Position numbers and translations under genes: made by a program. Shown one piece after another: positions 37,791 to 45,511 of a DNA stretch of 64,000 bases. The notes under the pieces were generated by a model, which ran no database searches, was not told where the DNA came from, and worked only from the letters and a program-made list of their open reading frames with translations. Each line of letters opens with the position of its first letter. The first letter of the stretch is position 1. This stretch comes from Streptomyces toxytricini (lineage in GTDB: Bacteria > Actinomycetota > Actinomycetes > Streptomycetales > Streptomycetaceae). The stretch lies in contig NZ_BMTY01000020.1 of NCBI RefSeq assembly GCF_014649915.1, positions 80,068-144,067 of the forward strand, written 5' to 3'.

Positions 37791-38573
37791 TCAGTTCCGG
37801 GTGACGGTGCCCTTCTCGATGGTCACGGGGGTCTTCGGGGCCCCGTCCTGGCCGCCGTCGGCGGTGCCCGCCTTGGCGACCTCCTCCAGCGCCTTCATGC
37901 CCCCCGCGTCGATCTTGCCGAACGGGGTGTACGACGGCGCCAGCGGGCTGTCCTTGTAGACCAGGAAGAACTGGCTGCCGCCGCTGTGCGGCCGACCGGT
38001 GTTCGCCATCGCCACCGTGCCCGCCGGGTAGACCACCTGGCCCTGCTCGTTCGGCTTGCCCAGCGCGTCCAGGTTCTCGTCCGCGATCGTGTAGCCCGGG
38101 CCGCCCATGCCGGTGCCCTCCGGGTCGCCGCACTGCAGCACGTAGATCCCCGAGGTGGTCAGGCGGTGGCACTTCGTGTTGTCGAAGAAGCCCTTGTCCG
38201 CCAGCGCCTTGAACGAGTTGACGGTCTCCGGAGTCTTGGCCGCGTCCATCTCGACCTTGACCTCACCCGCGCTCGTCTTCAGCGCGAAGGTGTACTTCGC
38301 CTTCTGGTCGATCGCCATCGCGGGCGCCGGGGAGGCCTTCGGGCTCGCCGACGCCGTCGGGTCCGCCGCCGGGTCGGCGGCATTGTCCTTCTTGCCGGAG
38401 TCGAACACCCCGCCCACCACCAGGCCGACCAGCGTCGCGGCCACCACGGCCGCCGCCGCGCCCGCGATGACCGCCCGCTGCCGCGCCTTGCGACGGGCCT
38501 CGGCGCGCCGCTTCTGCTGACGCTCGAACTTCTCCCTGGCGAGCTGTCGCCGCCGCTGATCGCTCGTGACCAC
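37791..38573 (-). CDS. Membrane-anchored peptidyl-prolyl cis-trans isomerase (cyclophilin)
   Basis: 260 aa. A basic cytoplasmic N-terminus (about 1-30), one membrane helix (about 33-52), a Ser/Ala/Pro linker, then a cyclophilin domain with VNSFKALADKGFFDN, MGGPGYTIADE and VAMANTGRPHSGGSQFFLVYKDSPLAPSYTPFGKI. The catalytic Arg of eukaryotic cyclophilin A is not obvious (CHRLTTSG holds the HR). It probably folds exported proteins. GTG at 38573 is placed by AAGGAG 7 bases upstream. Confidence 0.93.
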   Translation of the reverse strand: MVTSDQRRRQLAREKFERQQKRRAEARRKARQRAVIAGAAAAVVAATLVGLVVGGVFDSGKKDNAADPAADPTASASPKASPAPAMAIDQKAKYTFALKTSAGEVKVEMDAAKTPETVNSFKALADKGFFDNTKCHRLTTSGIYVLQCGDPEGTGMGGPGYTIADENLDALGKPNEQGQVVYPAGTVAMANTGRPHSGGSQFFLVYKDSPLAPSYTPFGKIDAGGMKALEEVAKAGTADGGQDGAPKTPVTIEKGTVTRN

Positions 38574-38614
38574 CGGGTCGTCTCCTTGTGCGTGTCTGGT
38601 ACCGCTGTCCGGGC

Positions 38615-38632
38615 ACGGTATGGCCGTACCGT
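38615..38632. promoter_or_regulatory. Inverted repeat in a divergent promoter region
   Basis: ACGGTA-N6-TACCGT (38615-38620, 38627-38632), a perfect 6-bp inverted repeat, lies between the divergent cyclophilin and metallo-hydrolase genes and is followed by TATATG. It is a candidate operator; the regulator is unknown. Confidence 0.4.
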
Positions 38633-38738
38633 ATATGGGTTCGCTGTGGAACGAGCCGCGCCGGTAGGCTCTGAGCAGCAGCATTGGCGGACAACCACCG
38701 CAGCTGCAGCTCCCGCCGGACGAAGAATGAGGACGAAC

Positions 38739-39452
38739 GTGCTGATTGCCGGGTTCCCCGCCGGGGCCTGGGGGACCAACTGCTACGTGGTCGCCCCCGC
38801 CGCCGGTGAGGAGTGCGTGATCATCGACCCGGGCCACCAGGCGGCCCAGGGCGTCGAGGAGACCCTCCGCAAGCACCGGCTCAAGCCCGTGGCCGTCGTC
38901 CTCACCCACGGCCACATCGACCACGTGGCCTCCGTCGTCCCGGTGTGCGGAGCGCACGACGTGCCGGCCTGGATCCACCCCGAGGACCGCTACATGATGA
39001 GCGACCCGGAGAAGGCCCTCGGCCGCTCCATCGGGATGCCGCTCATGGGCGAGCTGACCATCGGCGAGCCGGACGACGTCCGCGAGCTCACCGACGGCGC
39101 CGGGCTGAAACTGGCCGGCCTCGACTTCACGGTGGCGCACGCGCCCGGCCATACCAAGGGGTCGGTGACCTTCCGGATGCCCGAGCAGGCGGACATCCCG
39201 CCGGTGTTCTTCTCGGGCGACCTCCTCTTCGCCGGCTCCATCGGACGCACCGACCTGCCCGGCGGCTCCCACGCCGAGATGCTCGAGTCGCTGGCCCGCG
39301 TGTGCCTGCCCCTCGACGACTCGACCGTGGTGCTGTCCGGCCACGGTCCCCAGACCACCATCGGCCGCGAGCGCGCGACCAACCCGTACCTGCGGGAGGT
39401 CGCCGCCGGCCTGGCAGCGGACCCCACGGCCGCTCCACGACGAGGAATGTGA
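38739..39452 (+). CDS. Metallo-beta-lactamase-fold hydrolase (glyoxalase II-like)
   Basis: 237 aa. The metal motif [11 protein letters not shown] (about 61) and later HAPGHTKGS and [18 protein letters not shown], then [19 protein letters not shown] at the C-terminus, match the hydroxyacylglutathione hydrolase-like subfamily. Streptomyces uses mycothiol, so the substrate is probably another thioester. GTG at 38739 is chosen; ATG at 38727 is possible. Precedes hisS by 10 bases. Confidence 0.9.
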   Translation: MLIAGFPAGAWGTNCYVVAPAAGEECVIIDPGHQAAQGVEETLRKHRLKPVAVVLTHGHIDHVASVVPVCGAHDVPAWIHPEDRYMMSDPEKALGRSIGMPLMGELTIGEPDDVRELTDGAGLKLAGLDFTVAHAPGHTKGSVTFRMPEQADIPPVFFSGDLLFAGSIGRTDLPGGSHAEMLESLARVCLPLDDSTVVLSGHGPQTTIGRERATNPYLREVAAGLAADPTAAPRRGM

Positions 39453-39462
39453 CGAGACTTTC

Positions 39463-40722
39463 GTGAGCACCTTCAAGGCCCCCAAGGGCACGTACGACCT
39501 GATTCCGCCCCGCTCGGCCAAGTTCCTGGCGGTCCGCGAGGCCATCGCCGCGCCCCTGCGCAACTCCGGCTACGGGTACGTGGAGACCCCCGGCTTCGAG
39601 AACGTCGAGCTGTTCTCCCGTGGCGTCGGCGAGTCCACGGACATCGTGTCCAAGGAGATGTACACCCTCACGACCCGCGGGGGCGACAAGCTCGCGCTGC
39701 GCCCCGAGGGCACCGCGTCCGTGCTGCGCGCGGCCCTGGAGGCCAACCTCCACAAGCAGGGCAACCTGCCGGTCAAGCTCTACTACTCCGGCTCGTACTA
39801 CCGCTACGAGCGCGCCCAGGCCGGCCGCTACCGCCACTTCTCGCAGGTCGGCGCCGAGGCGATCGGCGCCGAGGACCCCGCCCTGGACGCCGAGCTGATC
39901 ATCCTGGCCGACCAGGCCTACCGCTCGCTGGGGCTTAAGAACTTCCGGATCCTGCTGAACTCCCTGGGCGACAAGGAGTGCCGTCCCGCGTACCGCGAGA
40001 CCCTCCAGGCGTTCCTGCGCGGGCTCGACCTGGACGAGGAGACCCTCCGCCGCGCCGAGATCAACCCTCTGCGGGTCCTCGACGACAAGCGGCCCGAGGT
40101 CCAGAAGCAGCTCGCCGACGCACCCCTGCTGCGCGACTACCTCTGCGACGGGTGCAAGGCGTACCACGAGGAGGTGCGCGCGCTGGTCACCGCGGCGGGC
40201 GTCGTCTTCGAGGACGACCCGAAGCTGGTCCGCGGCCTGGACTACTACACCCGCACCACCTTCGAGTTCGTCCACGGCGGCCTGGGCTCGCAGTCCGCGG
40301 TCGGCGGCGGCGGCCGCTACGACGGCCTGTCCGAGATGATCGGCGGCCCGGCACTGCCGTCGGTGGGCTGGGCGCTCGGCGTCGACCGCACCGTCCTGGC
40401 CCTGGAGGCCGAGGGCGTCGAGCTGGACATCGCACGGAGCACCGACGTCTTCGCCGTCGCGCTGGGCGACGCGAAGCCGACCGTGTTCGGCCTGGTCACC
40501 GAGCTGCGCCGGGCCGGTGTGTCCGCGGACATGTCGTACGGCGGCAAGGGCCTCAAGGGCGCCATGAAGGACGCCAACCGCTCGGGCGCCCGCTTCGCCG
40601 TCGTCGCGGGGGACCGCGACCTCGCCGAGGGCGTCGTCCAGCTCAAGGACATGGAGTCCGGCGAGCAGACGGCCGTGCCGCTGGACGCCCTGGTCGAGAG
40701 CGTGCGCGCGAAGCTCGCGTGA
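39463..40722 (+). CDS. hisS: Histidyl-tRNA synthetase
   Basis: 419 aa class II synthetase. [13 protein letters not shown] at the N-terminus, [13 protein letters not shown] as motif 2 context, [15 protein letters not shown] and GGGGRYDGL as the histidine-binding and insertion signatures, and a C-terminal anticodon domain. GTG start; a strong terminator follows immediately. Confidence 0.97.
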   Translation: MSTFKAPKGTYDLIPPRSAKFLAVREAIAAPLRNSGYGYVETPGFENVELFSRGVGESTDIVSKEMYTLTTRGGDKLALRPEGTASVLRAALEANLHKQGNLPVKLYYSGSYYRYERAQAGRYRHFSQVGAEAIGAEDPALDAELIILADQAYRSLGLKNFRILLNSLGDKECRPAYRETLQAFLRGLDLDEETLRRAEINPLRVLDDKRPEVQKQLADAPLLRDYLCDGCKAYHEEVRALVTAAGVVFEDDPKLVRGLDYYTRTTFEFVHGGLGSQSAVGGGGRYDGLSEMIGGPALPSVGWALGVDRTVLALEAEGVELDIARSTDVFAVALGDAKPTVFGLVTELRRAGVSADMSYGGKGLKGAMKDANRSGARFAVVAGDRDLAEGVVQLKDMESGEQTAVPLDALVESVRAKLA

Positions 40723-40726
40723 TGTG

Positions 40727-40760
40727 TCGAGGCCGGACGGCGGACACCGTCCGGCCTCGA
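40727..40760 (+). terminator. Terminator of hisS
   Basis: Perfect 14-bp inverted repeat (40727-40740 with 40747-40760) with loop CGGACA, 5 bases after the hisS stop. Confidence 0.85.
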
Positions 40761-40843
40761 ACCCCGCGAGTGCGGGGAGCAGGCGCCGCCGTTCGTCTCG
40801 AAGGCGTACATCTCCGGGTCATCCCCGCACCGTCGGGGAGCAG
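40754..40843 (-). CRISPR. Orphan two-repeat type I-E-like CRISPR relic
   Basis: Two 29-base units start at 40754 and 40815, a period of 61. Each ends in a 9-base identical GGGGAGCAG after a CCCC-type hairpin (CCCCGC-GAGT-GCGGGG in unit 1, CCCCG-CACCGT-CGGGG in unit 2). The interval is 32 bases (40783-40814), the standard I-E spacer length. Unit 2 resembles the reverse complement of the known I-E repeat (compare E. coli). Unit 1 is degenerate at the end that would be its 3' end on the minus strand, as terminal repeats often are. There is no leader-like AT-rich flank and no cas gene in the window. The right arm of the hisS terminator overlaps unit 1. Confidence 0.45.
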
Positions 40844-40921
40844 CTGACCGGACAACGACCGGCGGCCGCACGCGGTTACCGCCCGGCAGGCCCCACAGGA
40901 CCGTGCGGCAGAATGCAGCGC

Positions 40922-41530
40922 ATGACGACGACTACAGGCGACACGACCGTGCGGACCGTCGGCGCGAGCAGGGCCCTGGCCTGGCTGCTGGTGATCACCG
41001 GCGCGGCCGGGCTGCTGGCGGCCTGGGTGATCACGATCGACAAGTTCAAGCTGCTGGAGGACCCGAACTTCACGCCCGGGTGCAGCCTGAACCCCATCGT
41101 CTCCTGCGGCAACATCATGAAGAGCGAGCAGGCGGCGGTGTTCGGCTTCCCGAACCCCATGCTCGGCCTCGTCGCCTACGGCATCGTGGTCTGCGTCGGC
41201 ATGAGCATCCTGGCCGGGGCCCGCTTCCGGCGCTGGTACTGGCTCACCTTCAACGCCGGCACCCTCTTCGGCGTCGTCTTCTGCGCCTGGCTGACGTACC
41301 AGTCGCTGTACAGCATCAGCGCGCTCTGCCTGTGGTGCTGCCTGGCCTGGGCCGCCACCATCCTGATGTTCTGGTACGTCACCGCGCACAACGTCCGCGA
41401 GGGGCTGCTGCCCGCACCGGCCTGGCTGCGGAACTTCCTCGACGAGTTCACCTGGGTGCTGCCCGTGCTGCACATCGGGATCATCGGCATGCTGATCCTG
41501 ACCCGCTGGTGGGACTTCTGGACCTCCTGA
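40922..41530 (+). CDS. Vitamin K epoxide reductase-family membrane protein
   Basis: 202 aa with four to five membrane helices and the VKOR cysteines: a pair in the first periplasmic loop (GCSLNPIVSCGNIM) and the CxxC active site in CLWCCLAW. VKOR reoxidises extracytoplasmic thiol oxidases by passing electrons to quinone. ATG at 40922 is chosen, with CAGAAT at 40909-40914 suggesting a near-leaderless start. Located between hisS and rarA. Confidence 0.92.
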   Translation: MTTTTGDTTVRTVGASRALAWLLVITGAAGLLAAWVITIDKFKLLEDPNFTPGCSLNPIVSCGNIMKSEQAAVFGFPNPMLGLVAYGIVVCVGMSILAGARFRRWYWLTFNAGTLFGVVFCAWLTYQSLYSISALCLWCCLAWAATILMFWYVTAHNVREGLLPAPAWLRNFLDEFTWVLPVLHIGIIGMLILTRWWDFWTS

Positions 41531-41541
41531 GCCCGCCCGGC

Positions 41542-41564
41542 CTGTCGGCGGGAGCGCTTAGGCT
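41542..41564 (+). promoter_or_regulatory. Damage-type promoter of rarA (near match)
   Basis: CTGTCGGCG (41542-41550), exactly 8 bases, TAGGCT (41559-41564): seven of nine positions and exact spacing of TTGTCRGTG-N8-TANNNT. The rarA GTG is at 41571, so the transcript would be leaderless. Confidence 0.55.
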
Positions 41565-41570
41565 TCCCGT

Positions 41571-42929
41571 GTGGAACCAGACCTGTTCACCGCCGCAGCC
41601 GAAGACCGCGCGGAGAAGGATCCGGCGAGCTCCCCGCTCGCCGTCCGGATGCGCCCGCGCACCCTGGACGAGGTCGTCGGGCAGCAGCACCTGCTGAAGC
41701 CGGGCTCGCCGCTGCGGCGGCTGGTCGGCGAGGGCGCGGGCGGCCCGGCCGGTTCCTCGTCGGTGATCCTGTGGGGCCCGCCGGGCACCGGCAAGACGAC
41801 CCTGGCGTACGTGGTGAGCCAGGCGACGCAGAAGCGCTTCGTGGAGCTGTCCGCGATCACCGCCGGCGTCAAGGAGGTCCGGGCCGTCATCGAGGGCGCC
41901 CGGCGCGCCGCCGGCGGCTACGGCAAGGAGACCGTCCTCTTCCTCGACGAGATCCACCGCTTCAGCAAGGCGCAGCAGGACTCCCTGCTCCCGGCCGTCG
42001 AGAACCGCTGGGTGACCCTGATCGCGGCGACGACCGAGAACCCGTACTTCTCGGTGATCTCCCCGCTGCTGTCGCGCTCGCTTCTGCTGACGCTGGAGCC
42101 GCTGTCCGACGGGGACCTGAGCGGCCTGCTGCACCGGGCGCTGGCCGAGGAGCGGGGGCTGGGCGGGGCGGTGTCGCTGCCGGAGGACGCGGAGGCGCAC
42201 CTGCTGCGGATCGCGGGCGGGGACGCCCGGCGGGCGCTGACGGCGCTGGAGGCGGCCGCGGGGGCGGCCCTCGCCAAGGGCGAGGACGAGATCACGCTGG
42301 GGACGGTGGAGGAGACCGTCGACCGGGCGGCCGTGAAGTACGACCGGGACGGCGACCAGCACTACGACGTGGCGAGCGCCCTGATCAAGTCGATCCGCGG
42401 CTCCGACGTGGACGCGGCCCTGCACTACCTGGCGCGGATGATCGAGGCGGGGGAGGACCCGCGGTTCATCGCGCGGCGCCTGATGATCTCGGCGAGCGAG
42501 GACATCGGGCTGGCCGATCCGAACGCGCTGCCGCTGGCGGTGGCCGCCGCGCAGGCGGTGGCGATGATCGGCTTCCCGGAGGCGGCGCTGACCCTGTCGC
42601 ACGCGACGATCGCGCTGGCGCTCGCCCCGAAGTCGAACACGGCGACGACGGCGATCGGCGCGGCCCTCGCGGACGTGCGGGCGGGTCTGGCCGGGACGGT
42701 GCCCGCACACCTGCGGGACGGGCACTACAAGGGCGCGGCGAAGCTCGGGCACGCGGTGGGGTACGTGTACCCGCACGACGTTCCGGGGGCGATCGCGGCG
42801 CAGCAGTACGCGCCGGACGCGGTGCACGGCAAGCGGTACTACGAGCCGACGCGGTACGGCGCGGAGGCGCGCTACGCGGACGTGGTGGAGAAGGTCCGCG
42901 AGCGGCTCCGCGGCGCGGGCGGCGCCTGA
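41571..42929 (+). CDS. rarA: Replication-associated recombination ATPase RarA (MgsA)
   Basis: 452 aa AAA+ clamp-loader-like protein. Walker [10 protein letters not shown] (about 69), Walker [16 protein letters not shown] (about 123), sensor 1 AATTENPYF, arginine-finger region SRS, and the family C-terminal domain ending with EKVRERL. It acts at stalled or gapped replication forks. GTG at 41571 gives the expected length. Ends next to a hairpin-prone 31-base gap before the convergent DUF2470 gene. Confidence 0.94.
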   Translation: MEPDLFTAAAEDRAEKDPASSPLAVRMRPRTLDEVVGQQHLLKPGSPLRRLVGEGAGGPAGSSSVILWGPPGTGKTTLAYVVSQATQKRFVELSAITAGVKEVRAVIEGARRAAGGYGKETVLFLDEIHRFSKAQQDSLLPAVENRWVTLIAATTENPYFSVISPLLSRSLLLTLEPLSDGDLSGLLHRALAEERGLGGAVSLPEDAEAHLLRIAGGDARRALTALEAAAGAALAKGEDEITLGTVEETVDRAAVKYDRDGDQHYDVASALIKSIRGSDVDAALHYLARMIEAGEDPRFIARRLMISASEDIGLADPNALPLAVAAAQAVAMIGFPEAALTLSHATIALALAPKSNTATTAIGAALADVRAGLAGTVPAHLRDGHYKGAAKLGHAVGYVYPHDVPGAIAAQQYAPDAVHGKRYYEPTRYGAEARYADVVEKVRERLRGAGGA

Positions 42930-42960
42930 CCGGCCGCCGGTGAACCCGGCGGAGGGGTTC

Positions 42961-43845
42961 CTAGCGGCCGGCCGCGGCGAAGAGGTGGTGCATCGCGCGG
43001 CGCAGGCCGCACACGTCGCGCACCGGGGCGGGGAAGTCGAAGCGGGCGTCGAAGGAGGAGGACACCGCGGCGCCGGGTCGGCTGAAGCGGACGCGCAGGC
43101 CGAGGCGGTCCAGGGCCAGGGGGACGGCGGTGAGGGCGCCGTCGCGGCGGGGGCCCAGCAGGGAGCCGAGGTCGGCGACCCGGTCGCGGTGTGCGGCGGC
43201 GAGGTGCTGGAGGAGCTCGGTCTCGTGGTCCAGGAGGGGGTCGGGTTCGGCGGAGGCGAGGTCGTCGGGGTCGACGTGCTCGGCGCCCCACAGGTCGTCG
43301 AGGGAGATCTCGCCGACCTCCAGGCGCAGCAGCACCCATCCGGGGCGGGAGTCCAGGCCGAGGAGTCCGCCGACGGGGCGGCGCTCGGCGAGGAGGGCGG
43401 CGCAGGCGGCGCGCTCGGCCGCCGGGACCCGCGTCAGCCACCCCGCGAGCCACGCGCGGCCTCGGATACGATGGGGCACGGACACCGGCGCCACATCCGT
43501 GATCTCGATCACGGCGGTGAGGTCGTCGTCCTGGGCGTGAGCGGCTGCCCTGGCAGCCGCGGATTCCCCTGGTACCAGGAGAAGCACGTCCCCGTCCGGG
43601 GTGACGGTCCGCGCGGCCGGCACCCCTGTCCACCACTCTCCCTGGTCGTGAGCACCCGGCAGCGTGAGGGATACTGAGGCGTTGGACTCTACGAGGGTTC
43701 GTACGCGTTCGGCTCCGGTGAGCTGCCGAACGCCTTCCCTGGGACGCGGCTGACCTTGTTCATCGTCGTCGAAAGCGGATTCCGGTTGATGGGAATCCGA
43801 ACTCCGATGCGCTCTGGGCAGGGGGATCCCATGCGGTCGAGACAT
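42961..43845 (-). CDS. DUF2470-domain protein, probable heme/iron-related flavin-type protein
   Basis: 294 aa. After a Pro/charged N-terminus, RVRTLVESNASVSLTLPGA and VTPDGDVLLLVPGES look like the split beta-barrel (PNPOx-like) half, and the C-terminal region ending CGLRRAMHHLFAAAGR looks like DUF2470. This combination occurs in HugZ-like heme-utilisation proteins. ATG at 43845 is fixed by GAGGAGG at spacing 5. An iron box immediately upstream (43860-43878) supports an iron-responsive role; the enzymatic activity is unknown. Confidence 0.75.
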   Translation of the reverse strand: MSRPHGIPLPRAHRSSDSHQPESAFDDDEQGQPRPREGVRQLTGAERVRTLVESNASVSLTLPGAHDQGEWWTGVPAARTVTPDGDVLLLVPGESAAARAAAHAQDDDLTAVIEITDVAPVSVPHRIRGRAWLAGWLTRVPAAERAACAALLAERRPVGGLLGLDSRPGWVLLRLEVGEISLDDLWGAEHVDPDDLASAEPDPLLDHETELLQHLAAAHRDRVADLGSLLGPRRDGALTAVPLALDRLGLRVRFSRPGAAVSSSFDARFDFPAPVRDVCGLRRAMHHLFAAAGR

Positions 43846-43859
43846 TACGTCCTCCTCGA

Positions 43860-43878
43860 TAAGGTAAGCCTCACCTAA
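43860..43878. promoter_or_regulatory. Iron box (DmdR/IdeR-type operator)
   Basis: TAAGGTAAGCCTCACCTAA, a 19-base element matching the actinobacterial iron box TTAGGTTAGGCTCACCTAA at 16 of 19 positions with intact dyad symmetry. It lies 15 bases upstream of the DUF2470 gene on the minus strand and 23 bases upstream of rpsD on the plus strand. Confidence 0.7.
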
Positions 43879-43900
43879 CTTACATGGAGGTAGGTTCCCC

Positions 43901-44512
43901 GTGAACCAGAAGCGACCCAAGGTCAAGAAGTCGCGTGCTCTCGGCATCGCCCTGACGCCGAAGGCCGTCAAGTACTTCGAGGCCCGCCCCTACCCGCCGG
44001 GCGAGCACGGCCGTGGCCGCAAGCAGAACTCGGACTACAAGGTCCGTCTGCTCGAGAAGCAGCGTCTGCGCGCCCAGTACGACATCTCCGAGCGCCAGAT
44101 GGCCCGCGCCTACGACCGCGCCAAGAAGGCCGAGGGCAAGACGGGCGAGGCGCTGGTCGTCGAGCTCGAGCGTCGCCTCGACGCCCTGGTCCTGCGTTCG
44201 GGCATCGCCCGCACCATCTACCAGGCCCGCCAGATGGTCGTCCACGGCCACATCGAGGTCAACGGCGCCAAGGTCGACAAGCCGTCGTTCCGTGTCCGCC
44301 CGGACGACGTCATCACCGTGCGCGAGCGCAGCCGCGAGAAGGTCCCGTTCCAGATCGCCCGCGAGGGCGGCTACGCAGGCGAGGGCGAGACCCCGCGCTA
44401 CCTGCAGGTCAACCTGAAGGCCCTGGCCTTCCGCCTGGACCGCGACCCGAACCGCAAGGAGATCCCGGTCATCTGCGACGAGCAGCTCGTCGTCGAGTAC
44501 TACGCCCGCTGA
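43901..44512 (+). CDS. rpsD: 30S ribosomal protein S4
   Basis: 203 aa, binding 16S rRNA and nucleating the 30S body. The N-terminus [37 protein letters not shown] lacks zinc-binding cysteines, so this is the zinc-free paralogue form. The S4 RNA-binding domain ([30 protein letters not shown]) is intact. GTG with GGAGGTAGG upstream. An iron box lies just upstream and a strong terminator follows. Confidence 0.97.
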   Translation: MNQKRPKVKKSRALGIALTPKAVKYFEARPYPPGEHGRGRKQNSDYKVRLLEKQRLRAQYDISERQMARAYDRAKKAEGKTGEALVVELERRLDALVLRSGIARTIYQARQMVVHGHIEVNGAKVDKPSFRVRPDDVITVRERSREKVPFQIAREGGYAGEGETPRYLQVNLKALAFRLDRDPNRKEIPVICDEQLVVEYYAR

Positions 44513-44540
44513 TCCAGCGGACGCAGGCTCACAGCCGGTC

Positions 44541-44576
44541 AGCCCGCCGGCTCCCCCTCGGGGGAGCCGGCGGGCT
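44541..44576 (+). terminator. Terminator of rpsD
   Basis: 15-bp perfect inverted repeat (44542-44556 with 44561-44575, plus an A-T pair), loop CTCG, followed by TCCTGCTTG. Confidence 0.85.
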
Positions 44577-44711
44577 TCCTGCTTGCCGGCCCCTGCCGCC
44601 CGGGCGCGGCCCCGCCGACCCGGTATTCCGGTACGGCGGCGGATCTCCGGCGCGATAGGGTCGGAGGACGACTTTTCGACGTAGCGACCAACATGCAGAG
44701 AGCGGTGCAAC

Positions 44712-45143
44712 GTGTCCGGTGGAGAGGTGGCCGGGATCCTCGTGGCCGTCTTCTGGGCCATCCTCGTCTCCTTCCTCGCCGTGGCGCTGGCGAGGCTGGC
44801 GCAGGTGCTCAAGGCGACCACCAAGCTGGTGGCCGACGTGACCGAGCAGGCAGTCCCCCTGCTCGCCGACGCCTCCACCACCGTCCGCTCCGCGCGCACC
44901 CAGCTCGACCGGGTCGACGCCATCGCGAGCGACGTCCAGGAGGTCACGTCCAACGCCTCCGCCCTGTCCTCGACCGTGGCCTCCACCTTCGGAGGCCCGC
45001 TCGTCAAGGTCGCCGCCTTCGGCTACGGGGTCCGCAAGGCCCTGGGCAGGACGCAGGACGGGGCGCCGCGCACCGCCGAACGGCGTACCGTGATCGTTGG
45101 CCGCACGGTGCCGGCCGCGCGGCGCCGTAAGCAGAAGGGCTGA
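44712..45143 (+). CDS. DUF948-family membrane-anchored protein
   Basis: 143 aa. N-terminal membrane helix (about 8-30), then a helical stretch with repeated VRSARTQLDRVDAIASDVQEVTSNASALSSTV that resembles a chemoreceptor/coiled coil, and a basic tail. DUF948 proteins are of unknown function. GTG start at 44712. First gene of a likely operon with the DUF6167-like gene and alaS. Confidence 0.85.
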   Translation: MSGGEVAGILVAVFWAILVSFLAVALARLAQVLKATTKLVADVTEQAVPLLADASTTVRSARTQLDRVDAIASDVQEVTSNASALSSTVASTFGGPLVKVAAFGYGVRKALGRTQDGAPRTAERRTVIVGRTVPAARRRKQKG

Positions 45144-45151
45144 GAGAGCCG

Positions 45152-45511
45152 ATGTTCCGCCGAGCCTTCTGGTTCACCGCAGGCGCAGCCGCCGGCGTGT
45201 GGGCCACCACCAAGGTCAACCGCCGGCTGAAGCAGCTGACGCCGGAGAGCCTCGCCGCCCAGGCCGCCGACAAGGCCGTCGAGGCCGGCCACCGGCTCAA
45301 GCACTTCGCCCTCGACGTCAAAGCGGGAATGTCGCAGCGCGAGGACGAGCTGAACGACGCACTGGGGTTGTGCCGGTCCGAAGAAGGCGCAGCCCGGCCC
45401 GACAACGTCACCGCCCTCCCGGGGCCGCGGCGGCTGCAGGCCATCGAGAACCCGCAACGCACCACCCACCGACCGAACTTCTCCCACATCAACCGGAATG
45501 AGGACCACTGA
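45152..45511 (+). CDS. Small DUF6167-type membrane protein
   Basis: 119 aa. One hydrophobic N-terminal segment (about 4-19) followed by a charged, partly helical tail ([28 protein letters not shown]). Probably membrane-anchored. It starts 8 bases after the DUF948 gene and its stop overlaps the alaS ATG by one base (TGATG). Function unknown, but constant linkage to alaS in Streptomyces suggests a co-regulated envelope role. Confidence 0.8.
   Translation: MFRRAFWFTAGAAAGVWATTKVNRRLKQLTPESLAAQAADKAVEAGHRLKHFALDVKAGMSQREDELNDALGLCRSEEGAARPDNVTALPGPRRLQAIENPQRTTHRPNFSHINRNEDH

Noticed and set aside
42930-42971. Inverted repeat between rarA and the DUF2470 gene
   Set aside because: CCGGCCGC/GCGGCCGG pair over a 26-base interval with an inner stem. 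It is probably a terminator, but the right arm lies inside the convergent gene and the evidence is too weak for a feature.
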